Below, piece by piece: positions 34,499 to 43,502 of a DNA stretch of 64,000 nt (position 1 is the stretch's first letter; the number at the start of each line of letters is the position of its first letter). The stretch is from Phytoamicus setariae (GTDB lineage Bacteria; Pseudomonadota; Alphaproteobacteria; Rhizobiales; Rhizobiaceae). The notes under the pieces were generated by a model that was given only the letters and a program-made list of their open reading frames with translations, was not told where the DNA came from and did no database searches. Position numbers and translations under genes: made by a program. The stretch covers positions 90,574-154,573 of the forward strand of contig NZ_JAEQNC010000014.1 in NCBI RefSeq assembly GCF_016722925.1, written 5' to 3'.

Positions 34499-35017
34499 TC
34501 AGTGTACGCCGAAAGCCGTCTTCAGCAGTGAAAGCTGCGCCTGAACCGAGTTCTGGTTGTTGGCGGTGATCGACGGTGCTTCGCTCGGGCGGTAGATCTC
34601 GCGATCCAGTACCGCAACGCGATTCTGCAGGCGAACAGACTTTTCCACGAGGTCCTGGAACTCTTCGGGCAGGTCCATCCAGCCTGGGGCAGTATGGTCT
34701 ACATTGAATGTATCGAGGCGAACCTTCTTCTTTTCAGACATCACCTGATCGCGGGTCATCTCGCCATTGTTGATGGCGCGCTGCAGCAGCAGCCAGGATG
34801 CTACCTGCATGAGCCGCGTGGTCAGGCGCATTGATTCTGCAGCATAAAGGACGGATGCCATCCGCGGTAGGCTCTTCGACGCCAGGCGTCCGGCACCATC
34901 GAGGTAGGACGCGGTCTCCTCGACCAGCGACATACCTTCGGCATAGAGGCCTTTAAACTGTGCGGATGATGCCGCATGGCCGGCGAAGCTGATCGTATTG
35001 GCTCCGGATTCAAGCAT
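34499..35017 (-). CDS. rcdA: RcdA (DUF1465), CtrA-degradation adaptor
   Basis: 172 residues. Family pattern: FKGLYAEGMSLVEETASYLDG, LYAAESMRLTTRLMQVASWL, LQRAINNGEMTRDQVMSEK and the C-terminal VLDREIYRPSEAP. In Caulobacter RcdA works with CpdR and PopA to deliver CtrA and other substrates to ClpXP during the cell cycle. The same cytoplasmic adaptor role is expected. A perfect TTAA-N7-TTAA site 101-115 bases upstream of the ATG (35118-35132) suggests direct CtrA control. Followed by a strong terminator. Confidence 0.9.
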   Translation of the reverse strand: MLESGANTISFAGHAASSAQFKGLYAEGMSLVEETASYLDGAGRLASKSLPRMASVLYAAESMRLTTRLMQVASWLLLQRAINNGEMTRDQVMSEKKKVRLDTFNVDHTAPGWMDLPEEFQDLVEKSVRLQNRVAVLDREIYRPSEAPSITANNQNSVQAQLSLLKTAFGVH

Positions 35018-35117
35018 TTTCGTTCCCTGTTATACGCATGACAGTAAAAGGATCCCGAAGGACTAAGTCTTGATAACAGGATGATGCCGCCTGTTTAGTC
35101 CTAGCGCAAGATGATTC

Positions 35118-35132
35118 TTAAGGAAGGGTTAA
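35118..35132 (-). promoter_or_regulatory. Candidate CtrA-binding site upstream of rcdA
   Basis: TTAA (35118-35121), seven bases, TTAA (35129-35132): an exact match to the TTAA-N7-TTAA core recognised by the alphaproteobacterial cell-cycle regulator CtrA. It lies about 100 bases before the rcdA start. Such a site can occur by chance in AT-rich DNA. Confidence 0.5.
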
Positions 35133-35182
35133 TCTCCACAGATTGCATAAAATTCTCGTAAACTTCAGGCGATCCAGAACGT

Positions 35183-35310
35183 AAAAAAAGAGCCGCGAAG
35201 AGCGGCTCTCAAGGTAAAACAGGGAGAAAAATCAGAACCGGTCCCGTGTGGAAACTGTCTGAGTCCAGAAGCTCTGGATAACAATAGTAATACGCTGGAA
35301 AGGTTAATAT
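35183..35310 (-). ncRNA. Candidate small RNA with terminal hairpin (boundaries approximate)
   Basis: The 446-base gap between rcdA and the MotA-like gene holds no supported ORF but ends, on the minus strand, in a clean terminator: GCGGCTCT-type 8-base stem (35189-35196 with 35202-35209) followed by a seven-base T-run (35183-35189 complement). No minus-strand protein gene lies between it and the divergent MotA gene start, so a short transcript must produce the terminator. The predicted RNA carries a single-stranded-looking UUUCUCCCUGUUUUACC stretch just before the terminator, resembling an anti-Shine-Dalgarno seed. A TATACT hexamer occurs near 35313-35318, but no good -35 is found. Confidence 0.4.
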
Positions 35311-35463
35311 TGAGTATAGTGATGCGCGCCAAGGCGGCTTGCCGGCACGAAGCTGTCTCCTTTTGCAGCATCCGGCGCACTGTGGAGCTGATGCGCCTGA
35401 AACTCGCCTCTTCAATTCGGCGCAATCTTCCTCTAGGCTCCCGCCACATCGTTCGGGGAGTTG

Positions 35464-36504
35464 ATGAATCGCATGACGGGACCGGGTTTTTTCGATCGAG
35501 ATGAAAGTGGAGTCCAGTCGGTCTACGGCAGAAAGCTTTCGAGTCCGATGTCCTATTTCTGGACGATGGTGATCTTTTTGATCCTGGTCGGCTTTGCCGC
35601 GGCGATTCTCTTTCGGCAGGCCCACAACGCATTCCTTGCCAATCCCGGTCTCAACAGCCTGATTCTCGGTGTTTTGCTGATCGGGATCCTGCTGGCCTTC
35701 AATCACGTGATTTCGTTGCGCCCGGAAGTTCGCTGGTTCAACTCCTTCAGGGCGGCGGGCTCGACGGAGAAAGCCGGCCGCGAGCCGGTTATGCTGGCCC
35801 CCATGCGCGCGCTTATTTCCTCGAGCAACACAGGGGCGCTCTCCACCGCCGCCCTGCGCTCCATTCTCGATTCGATTGCATCACGGCTCGACGAATCGCG
35901 CGACACGACCCGCTACCTGACGGGCCTGTTGGTTTTCCTCGGTCTTCTCGGAACCTTCTGGGGCCTGCTCGGCACCATCGGATCGATCAACACGGTCATC
36001 CAGGGACTTGACGCGGGAACGGGAGAAACCGCCGACATTCTCAATACGCTCAAGGAAAGTCTTTCGGCGCCGTTGCAGGGAATGGGAACCGCATTTTCGA
36101 CATCGCTGTTCGGTCTTGCCGGTTCTCTTGTGCTGGGCTTCCTCGATCTTCAGGCCGGCCGGGCACAGAACCGATTCTATAACGAGTTGGAGAACTGGCT
36201 TTCCTCGGTCACAGACGTGTCATCCGATTTCGCGGTCGCGCCAGTGGTTGAGAGCCTGAATACCGGTTCGACGGAAGAGCTCAAGAATCTTTCCGAGCAG
36301 TTGGTGCGCATTTCCCAGGATGGCGGTTCTAGCCAGCGGTCAACTGCCGCCATGGCGCATCTCGCCGAGGGTATTCAGGGGCTCGTGCGCAACATGCGAA
36401 CCGAACAGCAGATGCTGCGCGACTGGATCGAAGCGCAGCAGGAGGAATCGAAAGCCCTGCGCCGTACTCTCGACCGGCTGACGGACAAGATCGAGGAAGA
36501 GTAA
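35464..36504 (+). CDS. MotA/TolQ/ExbB-type proton-channel membrane protein
   Basis: 346 residues from ATG 35464 (a TTG at 35461 and an ATG at 35473 are alternatives) after CGGGGAG. Hydrophobic segments at about 30-52, 60-83, 150-172 and 205-225; the third holds the family signature LGLLGTFWGLLGTIGSI. The C-terminal 120 residues are helical and cytoplasmic. It pairs with the next gene, one base away, which has the MotB/OmpA layout. No flagellar genes are near. It is a core gene pair of Rhizobiales; the complex probably couples proton flow to a cell-envelope task, but which is not known from sequence. Confidence 0.8.
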   Translation: MNRMTGPGFFDRDESGVQSVYGRKLSSPMSYFWTMVIFLILVGFAAAILFRQAHNAFLANPGLNSLILGVLLIGILLAFNHVISLRPEVRWFNSFRAAGSTEKAGREPVMLAPMRALISSSNTGALSTAALRSILDSIASRLDESRDTTRYLTGLLVFLGLLGTFWGLLGTIGSINTVIQGLDAGTGETADILNTLKESLSAPLQGMGTAFSTSLFGLAGSLVLGFLDLQAGRAQNRFYNELENWLSSVTDVSSDFAVAPVVESLNTGSTEELKNLSEQLVRISQDGGSSQRSTAAMAHLAEGIQGLVRNMRTEQQMLRDWIEAQQEESKALRRTLDRLTDKIEEE

Positions 36505-36505
36505 G

Positions 36506-37537
36506 ATGGCTTTGCGGCGCAAGGGCGGCCGGGAACGGACGATCGATTACTGGCCGGGTTTTGTCGATGCGCTATCGACCCTGCTGCTTTCGATCATGTT
36601 CCTGTTGACGGTTTTCGTGCTCGGCCAGTTCATTCTCAGCCGGGAGATTTCCGGCAAGGACGAAGTGCTTGACCGGCTCAACAACCAGATCAACGAACTG
36701 ACGGAATTGCTGGCGCTGGAAAAGAGCGGCAAGCAGGATCTCGAGGATTCGTTCGCCAACCTGCAGGCGCAGTTGGCGCTGGCCGAAGGCGAACGCTCCA
36801 AGCTGCAGAAACTTCTCGACCAGGGCGCCGGAACGGCCGGCACCGCCGAGGCACGCGCCGGCACGCTCAGCAACGAGCTCACCCAGCAGAAGGATATCTC
36901 CGAGCGGGCGCTTAACCAGGTCGAACTGCTCAACCAGCAGATCGCGGCATTGCGCGCCCAGATCGCCGCCGTCGAAGAGGCGCTGCAGGTATCAGAAGCC
37001 AAGGACAAAACTTCGCAAGCCAAAATCTCCGATCTAGGACGGCGGCTGAACGTCGCCTTGGCGCAGCGTGTACAGGAACTGAACCGGTACCGGTCCGATT
37101 TCTTCGGGCGGTTGCGCGAGATCCTTTCGGATCGCGAAAACATCAGGATCGTCGGCGACCGCTTCGTGTTCCAGTCCGAGGTGCTTTTCCCGTCTGGTGG
37201 TGCGGAGCTTAATGAGGCCGGCAAGGCCGAGATGGGCAAGTTGGCGACCGCGCTCCTCGAGCTTTCCAGGGAGATACCCTCGGAGATCGATTGGGTGTTG
37301 AGGGTGGACGGCCATACCGACAATGTCCCGCTATCCGGTACCGGCCGCTATGCCGACAATTGGGAGCTTTCTTCAGCGCGCGCCACCTCCGTCGTGAAAT
37401 TCCTGATTTCGCAGGGCGTGCCCGCCAATCGGCTGGTGGCTGCAGGTTTCGGCCAGTACCAGGCGATCGCAGAAGGCGACAGCGACGAGGCCAAGGCGCA
37501 GAACCGCCGCATCGAATTGAAGCTGACAGAAAAATAG
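36506..37537 (+). CDS. MotB/OmpA-like peptidoglycan-binding partner of the MotA-like protein
   Basis: 343 residues. One transmembrane helix near the N-terminus (about 20-43, ALSTLLLSIMFLLTVFVLGQ) preceded by the short basic segment and an Asp in YWPGFVDALS, the position of the proton-carrying Asp in MotB. A long coiled coil (about 50-190) is rich in Glu/Lys/Gln heptads. The C-terminus is an OmpA-like domain: VDGHTDNVPLSGTGRYADNW, LSSARATSVVKFLI, NRRIELKLTEK. Stator-like architecture with an unusually long coiled-coil neck. Co-transcribed with the preceding gene. Confidence 0.8.
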   Translation: MALRRKGGRERTIDYWPGFVDALSTLLLSIMFLLTVFVLGQFILSREISGKDEVLDRLNNQINELTELLALEKSGKQDLEDSFANLQAQLALAEGERSKLQKLLDQGAGTAGTAEARAGTLSNELTQQKDISERALNQVELLNQQIAALRAQIAAVEEALQVSEAKDKTSQAKISDLGRRLNVALAQRVQELNRYRSDFFGRLREILSDRENIRIVGDRFVFQSEVLFPSGGAELNEAGKAEMGKLATALLELSREIPSEIDWVLRVDGHTDNVPLSGTGRYADNWELSSARATSVVKFLISQGVPANRLVAAGFGQYQAIAEGDSDEAKAQNRRIELKLTEK

Positions 37538-37543
37538 TCGCGG

Positions 37544-37699
37544 CTAGTCGCGCAGCACGGCAGCAAACAGGACGGCGGCGATCATCAGGATGGCGATTTT
37601 CCAGAAATCCCGCCGCCTCTTCAGCCCAGGCAGGCCGAGTGGGCGGATAAGATGCAGGAGCATGAGCAGGATTGCCAGCAGCGGGACGATTTTCGCCAA
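37544..37699 (-). CDS. Small membrane protein, TTG start
   Basis: 51 residues, not in usual gene calls because of the TTG start (37697-37699); AAGGA lies eight bases upstream. Two hydrophobic helices: AKIVPLLAILLMLLHLI and KIAILMIAAVLFAAVL, joined by a basic loop LGLPGLKRRRDFW. The stop lies seven bases after the stop of the OmpA-like gene on the other strand. The even hydrophobic pattern with a positive loop makes it look real; function unknown. Confidence 0.5.
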   Translation of the reverse strand: MAKIVPLLAILLMLLHLIRPLGLPGLKRRRDFWKIAILMIAAVLFAAVLRD

Positions 37700-37916
37700 A
37701 ATCTCAAATCCTTAACCATTCTGCCACACAATCGGCGCGATTATTTCATTGGGTGAAATTCCCAACCGGCCGGCGATCCAAAGGTGCGTTGTTCAAAGCG
37801 TTGCGCGAACGAATCACCATGCTCCGTCCAATCCATATCACCCGTATATCCCACCGTCAGGCTCTGCTATCGTGCCGCGCCGGATTGGTTTCCAGTGTCG
37901 TTTCGAGAGCTCGTTC

Positions 37917-39212
37917 ATGAAGCAAAACCTCATTTCCGTCCTCGCGTTGCTGACTGGTACGCTGTTTTTGTTCCTCGGCAATGGTCTGCATAGCCTGTTG
38001 ATGCCGATGAGGGGTACGTCGGAAGGCTATTCCGAAACGGTGATGGGTTTCTTCGGCACTTCATGGGCAGGGGGGTTCGTGCTGGGGTGCATTTTTGCGC
38101 GCGGCCTGGTCAAGCGCATGGGGCATGTTCGGGCGTTCTCTGGGTTTATCTCGATCATCGCGATCACCGCATTGCTAACCGGCATTGTCGTTGAACCCAA
38201 TTTCTGGATCCTGTCGCGTGCCGTCACCGGCTTCAGCACCGCGGCGACCTCGATGATCATCGAAAGCTGGCTCAACGAGCGCGCGAGCAACGAGAGCCGC
38301 GGGATGATCTTCTCGCTCTATATCTCGATCACGCTGATCGGGGTCGTGGGTGGCCAGATGACGGTGGCATTCTCCGACATCCACACGCCGATCCTGTTCA
38401 TGATCGCCGGTATCTATTATTGCGTGGCCATGCTGCCGACGCTGATCTCAACGGCGCAAACCCCCAAGCCGCTCAACGAGGTGAGCCTCGACCTGACGGC
38501 GCTCTACAAGAACTCTCCGGTCTCGTTCATCGGTATCCTGCTCGTCGGCATCGCCAATGGCGCTTGGGGTACGTTGGGTGCGGTATTCGGTGCCAAGGCG
38601 GGGCTGAGCGCGGGCGATATCGCCCTGATGATGACGATCACCATTTTTGCCGGTGCAGCGATGCAGATGCCGGCCGGGCGGATGTCCGACCGCATGGACC
38701 GGCGCTATGTGCTGGCCATCCTGTCTGGCATCGCATGCCTCGCCGGGTTCCAGATGTTCGTACTCGAGCCTGCCAATGTCATCGTGCTGCTGATCCTGAT
38801 CGGCGTCTATGGTGCAACGGCCAACGCGCTCTATCCGATCGCGGTTGCCCACGCCAACGACTTTGCAAAACCATCGGAGTTCATGAATGTGTCCGGGGGA
38901 CTGCTGCTGCTCTACGGCATCGGCACCGTCATCGGCCCATCGGTTGGCGGCCCGGTCATGCAGTATTTCGGACCCTATGCGCTGTTTGGGGTTACGACTT
39001 CGGCACATATCCTGATTGCCGCCTATGCCATTATCCGCTCCAAGCTGCGCGCGCCCATTCCTGTCGGGGAACGCGACGCCTACTCGTCGGTTTCGTCCGG
39101 CACGCAGACGACACCGGAAAGCCTCGCCCTCAACCCGCGCTCGCAACCCTTGCCGCCCGGCGGCGAAGAGGGTAGTTTCGGGGCCCGGGACGCTGGAGCG
39201 GAGGCGACATGA
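37917..39212 (+). CDS. MFS transporter (YcaD-like)
   Basis: 431 residues from ATG 37917; the frame is open upstream to 37749, but that stretch has no hydrophobic or coding pattern. Twelve hydrophobic segments of major facilitator type, with the loop AGRMSDRMDRRYVLA between helices and FSTAATSMIIESWLNERASN in the first half, which matches the YcaD subgroup. The substrate is unknown. A low-complexity tail ends over the start of the DUF1192 gene (four-base overlap), suggesting coupled translation. Confidence 0.8.
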   Translation: MKQNLISVLALLTGTLFLFLGNGLHSLLMPMRGTSEGYSETVMGFFGTSWAGGFVLGCIFARGLVKRMGHVRAFSGFISIIAITALLTGIVVEPNFWILSRAVTGFSTAATSMIIESWLNERASNESRGMIFSLYISITLIGVVGGQMTVAFSDIHTPILFMIAGIYYCVAMLPTLISTAQTPKPLNEVSLDLTALYKNSPVSFIGILLVGIANGAWGTLGAVFGAKAGLSAGDIALMMTITIFAGAAMQMPAGRMSDRMDRRYVLAILSGIACLAGFQMFVLEPANVIVLLILIGVYGATANALYPIAVAHANDFAKPSEFMNVSGGLLLLYGIGTVIGPSVGGPVMQYFGPYALFGVTTSAHILIAAYAIIRSKLRAPIPVGERDAYSSVSSGTQTTPESLALNPRSQPLPPGGEEGSFGARDAGAEAT

Positions 39213-39400
39213 GCCTATTTGACGACGACAAACAGGTCAAAAAGACGGTCCATGAGATCGGCGCGGATCTGGCAACGATTTCCGTCGAGGAACTTCGCGC
39301 ACGGATAGACCTTCTTCGCGCGGAGATCGCGCGGCTGGAAGCGGAGATCGCTTCGAAGTCGTCGAGCCGGAACGTTGCCGAAGGACTTTTCAAGAAATAG
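39209..39400 (+). CDS. DUF1192 family small protein
   Basis: 63 residues. Matches DUF1192: MSLFDDDKQVKKTVHEIGAD, then LSVEEL-type ISVEELRARIDLLRAEIARLE, a short coiled coil. Soluble, function unknown, conserved in alphaproteobacteria. ATG overlaps the MFS stop. Confidence 0.85.
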   Translation: MSLFDDDKQVKKTVHEIGADLATISVEELRARIDLLRAEIARLEAEIASKSSSRNVAEGLFKK

Positions 39401-39433
39401 TCGATACTCGATTGCGCCGGGGGTAATCAGCGA

Positions 39434-40108
39434 ATGGATATGGCCGTGCTTCGTCATGTCAGGGCGCGACCAAGGCTGGTCTTGTGCACGCTCGCCGGCA
39501 TCGGACTGTTCATGTTCTATCCGTTCGATGGCGATGCTTCGGCACGCTTGTTGTTGTCCTGGGACATTTCCGCCGGGGCGTTCCTCATTCTGACGACCTT
39601 CATGATGGTCGGCGCAACAGACGAGCAGATGCGTACGCGCGCCGAGCGTGCTGACGAAGGGCGCTTTGCCGTGCTTGCCCTGTCGGTTGTCGCTGCGGCC
39701 GCAAGCTTGGTGGCGATCATTGCCGAACTGGCAAAGACCAAGGCGGAGCATTCCGGCGATCCCGGCTTCTACATCGCCGTGTCGATCGCCACGATCGTTA
39801 TCTCATGGGCGTTCATTCAGGTCATTTTCACCGAGCACTATGCCCACGAATACTACATGGAGCACAAGGGCGGCAAACGGGTGCGCAACGCCAGGGGCGG
39901 TGGCCTGGATTTCTTCGATGAGAAGAGCCCTGACTATATCGACTTCCTCTACTTTACCGTGACGATCGGCGTTGCCAATCAGACGGCGGATATCAATATT
40001 CGATCGCGCTCCATGCGCATTCTGGTGCTCATCCAATCGGTGATCTCGTTCTTCTTCAACACCACGATTCTGGCGCTGAGCATTAACATCGCCACCAGCA
40101 TTGTCTGA
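39434..40108 (+). CDS. DUF1345 inner-membrane protein
   Basis: 224 residues with about five hydrophobic segments. Family landmarks: FLILTTFMMVGATDEQMRTR, ISWAFIQVIFTEHYAHEYY and FLYFTVTIGVANQTADI, the last recalling an ion-channel-like pore segment. DUF1345 members are uncharacterised integral membrane proteins. Lies in a same-strand run with DUF1192 upstream and the cyclo-ligase gene 68 bases downstream. Confidence 0.85.
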   Translation: MDMAVLRHVRARPRLVLCTLAGIGLFMFYPFDGDASARLLLSWDISAGAFLILTTFMMVGATDEQMRTRAERADEGRFAVLALSVVAAAASLVAIIAELAKTKAEHSGDPGFYIAVSIATIVISWAFIQVIFTEHYAHEYYMEHKGGKRVRNARGGGLDFFDEKSPDYIDFLYFTVTIGVANQTADINIRSRSMRILVLIQSVISFFFNTTILALSINIATSIV

Positions 40109-40175
40109 TTGGACTTGAACATCATCTTTTCTGGTCCTAGACATCGCCTCTCAAAAGCAGGACTGCAGGGGCCTC

Positions 40176-40760
40176 ATGGACGCCAAGATCAACAAATTGC
40201 AACTCCGCAAGGCGAGGCTGGCAGCTCGCGACGAGATACCGGTTGGCGACAGGATCGAGAAAAGCCTGCTGATGGCCGATCTGGCATCCGAGATCATCGC
40301 GTTCGAGCCGGGCGAGGTGATCTCCGGCTTCTTTCCCATCAAGACGGAGGCCGACATACGGCCCCTGATGCACCGCCTGAAAGGACGTGGCGCGCGCCTC
40401 TGCCTACCCGTGGTTCTCGACCGGCATACGATCGAGTTTCGCGAGATTGCCGATGGAATGCCCATGGTAGACACCGGCTTCGGCACAAGCGGACCGGGAT
40501 CGGCCGCACCGGTGCTGGACCCGGATGTGCTGCTTGTGCCGCTATCGGCCTTCGACGCCACCGGCCATCGCATCGGATATGGTGCCGGATACTACGACCG
40601 GGCGATCGCCAAGCTCTATGCCAAGGGGCGAAGCCCGCGGCTGATCGGCATTGCGTTTGATTGCCAACAGGTCGAAACCATCCCTTTCGAGGCACATGAT
40701 GTGCCGCTCGATGCCGTGCTGACCGAGAGTGGTCTGCACATGTTTCAAAAGGACAAGTGA
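40176..40760 (+). CDS. 5-formyltetrahydrofolate cyclo-ligase
   Basis: 194 residues. ATP-dependent conversion of 5-formyl-THF to 5,10-methenyl-THF in the cytoplasm. Family motifs: RKARLAARDEI near the N-terminus, GFFPIKTEADIRPLM, LLVPLSAFDATGHRIGYGAG and YYDRAIAKL, which carry the ATP- and folate-binding residues. Next gene follows with no gap. In many bacteria 6S RNA lies upstream of this gene, but only 68 bases separate it from DUF1345 here, so it is not at this place. Confidence 0.9.
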   Translation: MDAKINKLQLRKARLAARDEIPVGDRIEKSLLMADLASEIIAFEPGEVISGFFPIKTEADIRPLMHRLKGRGARLCLPVVLDRHTIEFREIADGMPMVDTGFGTSGPGSAAPVLDPDVLLVPLSAFDATGHRIGYGAGYYDRAIAKLYAKGRSPRLIGIAFDCQQVETIPFEAHDVPLDAVLTESGLHMFQKDK

Positions 40761-41585
40761 ATGCGGTTGCTGTTTCTCGGCGATATGGTGGGCAGAGGCG
40801 GACGTGAGGCGGTGTGGAGCCGGCTGCCTGGACTGGTGTCCGATCTCAAGCTCGATTTCGTCATCGTCAATGGCGAGAACGCCGCTGGGGGATTCGGGAT
40901 CACCGAAGACATATTCACCTCGACGATCGCCGCAGGGGCAGATGTCGTTACCACCGGCAACCACGTCTGGGACCAGCGCGAAGCACTGGTTTATGCCGAC
41001 CGCCACGACCAGTTCCTCCGGCCAGCGAATTACCCTGCCGGTACCCCCGGCAAGGGATCGGGCCTCTACATCGCCCGCAACGGCGCCCGCGTGCTGGTCG
41101 CCAATATCATGGGGCGGGTGTTCATGCATCCCGAACTCGACGACCCCTTCAAGGCTGCGGAAGCGATCCTGCATGCCTGCCCGCTTGGCGAACAAGCTGA
41201 CGCCGTCGTGTTCGATTTCCACGCCGAGGCAACGAGCGAGAAACAATGTTTCGGTCATTTCGTCGATGGCCGCGCGAGCTTCGTCGTCGGCACGCACACG
41301 CATGTGCCGACGGCGGATCATCAGATCCTCAACGGCGGCACCGGCTACATGTCGGATGCGGGCATGTGCGGCGACTATGATTCCTCGCTCGGCATGGACA
41401 AGGAAGAGCCGTTGCACCGTTTCCTGACCAAGGTGCCGCGTGGCCGGTTTGAGCCCGCAGGCGGACCGGCCACAATCTGCGGCGTCGGCGTCGAGATTTC
41501 CGACCGCACGGGACTGGCCGAGAAGATCGCGCCGCTCAGGATTGGCGCGAGACTTCAGGAAACGCTGCCTGAATTCTGGGCTTAG
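40761..41585 (+). CDS. YmdB-family metallophosphoesterase (TIGR00282)
   Basis: 274 residues. Metal motifs: LLFLGDMVGRGGREAV (Asp), VNGENAAGGFGIT (Asn/Glu), VVTTGNHVWDQRE (GNH), DFHAEATSEK and VVGTHTHVPTAD. Members are cytoplasmic phosphodiesterases able to hydrolyse 2',3'-cyclic mononucleotides and affect RNA turnover in Bacillus. Directly follows the cyclo-ligase gene (ATG after TGA), so they are co-transcribed. Confidence 0.9.
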   Translation: MRLLFLGDMVGRGGREAVWSRLPGLVSDLKLDFVIVNGENAAGGFGITEDIFTSTIAAGADVVTTGNHVWDQREALVYADRHDQFLRPANYPAGTPGKGSGLYIARNGARVLVANIMGRVFMHPELDDPFKAAEAILHACPLGEQADAVVFDFHAEATSEKQCFGHFVDGRASFVVGTHTHVPTADHQILNGGTGYMSDAGMCGDYDSSLGMDKEEPLHRFLTKVPRGRFEPAGGPATICGVGVEISDRTGLAEKIAPLRIGARLQETLPEFWA

Positions 41586-41696
41586 ACGGTCCTCTCAACG
41601 AGGCGGTCAAAATCCTCGCGACCCCTTGAACGAGGGCTTTTGAGGCAATATAAGGCCGCATCCATAAAAATCAGAATTCTACATTGCAGGGGTGCC

Positions 41697-42443
41697 ATGG
41701 CTGGCCATTCACAATTCAAGAATATCATGCACCGCAAGGGCAGGCAGGATTCGATCCGGTCCAAAATGTTCTCCAAGCTTGCGCGTGAAATCACGGTTGC
41801 CGCCAAGTCGGGCCTGCCCGACCCGACGATGAATGCGGCGCTGCGTCTGGCGATCCAGAACGCTAAGGCGCAGTCCATGCCCAAGGACAACATCGACCGC
41901 GCCATCAAGAAGGCGGCGGGTGCCGACGGCGAAAACTACGATCAGGTCCGCTACGAAGGCTATGGTCCGGGCGGCATTGCCGTCATCGTTGAGGCGCTGA
42001 CGGACAACCGCAACCGTACGGCCTCGAATGTCCGTTCGATCTTCACCAAGGCAGGCGGGGCGCTCGGCGAAACCGGTTCGGTATCGTTCTCCTTCGATCA
42101 TGTGGGCGAAATCGTCTATCCGCTGTCGGCCGGCGATGCCGACAAGGTCATGGAAGCGGCGATCGAGGCGGGTGCCGACGACGTCGTCACCGATGAGGAC
42201 GGCCACTACATCTATTGCGGCTTCGAGGCCATGAACGAAGTGTCCAAGGCGCTCGAAGGCATGATCGGCGAGGCCTCGACGGTCAAGGCCATCTGGCGCG
42301 CCCAGAATACCGTTCCGGTTGACGAGGAACGCGCGCAGTCGCTGATGAAGATGACGGATTCGCTTGAGGACGATGACGACGTGCAGAATGTCTACACCAA
42401 TATGGACATTCCCGAGGACGTGCTTGCCAAGCTTTCGGCCTGA
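41697..42443 (+). CDS. YebC/PmpR-family protein
   Basis: 248 residues from ATG 41697; the open frame from 41640 lacks the family start [18 protein letters not shown]. Whole-length match: [59 protein letters not shown]. Family members act as translation factors that relieve ribosome stalls and, in some species, as DNA-binding regulators. Located just before ruvCAB as is common in bacteria, though here an LLM oxidoreductase gene lies between. Confidence 0.95.
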   Translation: MAGHSQFKNIMHRKGRQDSIRSKMFSKLAREITVAAKSGLPDPTMNAALRLAIQNAKAQSMPKDNIDRAIKKAAGADGENYDQVRYEGYGPGGIAVIVEALTDNRNRTASNVRSIFTKAGGALGETGSVSFSFDHVGEIVYPLSAGDADKVMEAAIEAGADDVVTDEDGHYIYCGFEAMNEVSKALEGMIGEASTVKAIWRAQNTVPVDEERAQSLMKMTDSLEDDDDVQNVYTNMDIPEDVLAKLSA

Positions 42444-42469
42444 CCAATCCGGCAGACCAGACTTTTTGT

Positions 42470-42501
42470 GCCCGGACGCGCCCAGCGCGTCCGGGCATTT
42501 T
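42470..42501 (+). terminator. Rho-independent terminator after the yebC-family gene
   Basis: GCCCGGACGCG and CGCGTCCGGGC form an 11-base stem (42470-42480 with 42486-42496), followed by ATTTT. The T-run is on the plus strand only; the minus strand would give an A-rich tail, so it serves the plus-strand gene. Confidence 0.85.
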
Positions 42502-43502
42502 CATGCGGCTTTGCGGATGAAGTCCCGCATGGCGGCGAAGTGCTCGATCGAGCGAAGACGCGTTTGGAAATCGTGCACCGGCGTCGAGATGATCAATTCG
42601 TCGGCCCCCGTGCTTTCAAGAAAGAGGGCAAGCTTGGCCCGCGCGGTTTCCGGAGAGCCGACCACGGCGCAACTCAGCGCATGCTCGACGCCGAACCGTT
42701 CGTTTTCGCTCCAGAAGCCGTCCATGCTGGCAATCGGCTTCGGAAACGGACCTCTGACATTGCGACGCAGGTTGACGAACTGTTGCTGCGACGAGGTGAA
42801 TTGATAGGCCGCCTCTTCGTCAGTCGCGGCGATGACGCCCATGATGCCCACCATCGCATAAGGCTTGTCGAGCTGGGTCGATGGGGTGAAGCGTTCACGG
42901 TAGATAGCAAGCGCTTCATAAAGTGCATCCGGCGCAAAATGCGAGGCGAATGCATAGGGCAGGCCGAGCATCCCGGCGAGGTGGGCGCTATAGTGGCTCG
43001 ATCCGAGGATCCACAGAGGCACTTCGGTGCCGTGGCCGGGAACGGCCAGCACCTGGGTCCCGTCTGTCGCCGGCGCCAGATAGGACTGCAGCTCCAGCAC
43101 ATCCTGGGGGTATCCGTTGGCGCCCGCCTCCAGGTCGCGCCGCAACGCGCGGGCGGTGCGCATATCCGTGCCGGGCGCTCGTCCCAAGCCGAGATCGACG
43201 CGGCCGGGAAACAGCGAGGCGAGCGTGCCGAACTGTTCGGCGATCACCAGCGGTGAATGATTGGGCAGCATCACGCCGCCGGAGCCGATGCGAATTCTGG
43301 ATGTCGCCGCTCCTACATGGCCAATAAGTACAGCCGTGGCGGCGCTTGCTACTGCCGGCATGCCGTGGTGTTCGGCGAGCCAATATCTGGTATAGCCGAG
43401 TTCTTCTGCCCGGGTCGCCATCTGCCTCGTATTTTCCAGTGCTTCCGGTATCGAACTGCCTTCGGCAACCGTTGCGAGGTCGAGAATGGAAAATGGGATC
43501 AT
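42501..43502 (-). CDS. LLM-class flavin-dependent oxidoreductase (bacterial luciferase-like)
   Basis: 333 residues. Typical MsnO8-type start [11 protein letters not shown], then [10 protein letters not shown] and [20 protein letters not shown], with [15 protein letters not shown] in the flavin-binding region. These F420- or FMN-dependent monooxygenase-like enzymes have diverse or unknown substrates. Convergent with the yebC-family gene and divergent from ruvC. Confidence 0.88.
   Translation of the reverse strand: MIPFSILDLATVAEGSSIPEALENTRQMATRAEELGYTRYWLAEHHGMPAVASAATAVLIGHVGAATSRIRIGSGGVMLPNHSPLVIAEQFGTLASLFPGRVDLGLGRAPGTDMRTARALRRDLEAGANGYPQDVLELQSYLAPATDGTQVLAVPGHGTEVPLWILGSSHYSAHLAGMLGLPYAFASHFAPDALYEALAIYRERFTPSTQLDKPYAMVGIMGVIAATDEEAAYQFTSSQQQFVNLRRNVRGPFPKPIASMDGFWSENERFGVEHALSCAVVGSPETARAKLALFLESTGADELIISTPVHDFQTRLRSIEHFAAMRDFIRKAA

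Noticed and set aside
35464..37537. Zorya-type anti-phage system (MotA/MotB-like pair)
   Set aside because: Zorya needs ZorC/ZorD or ZorE nearby and a long-tailed ZorA; neighbours here are core genes and the MotA-like protein has a short tail.
40109..40175. 6S RNA upstream of the 5-formyl-THF cyclo-ligase gene
   Set aside because: Only 67 bases separate the genes, less than half of a 6S RNA, and no suitable fold is present.
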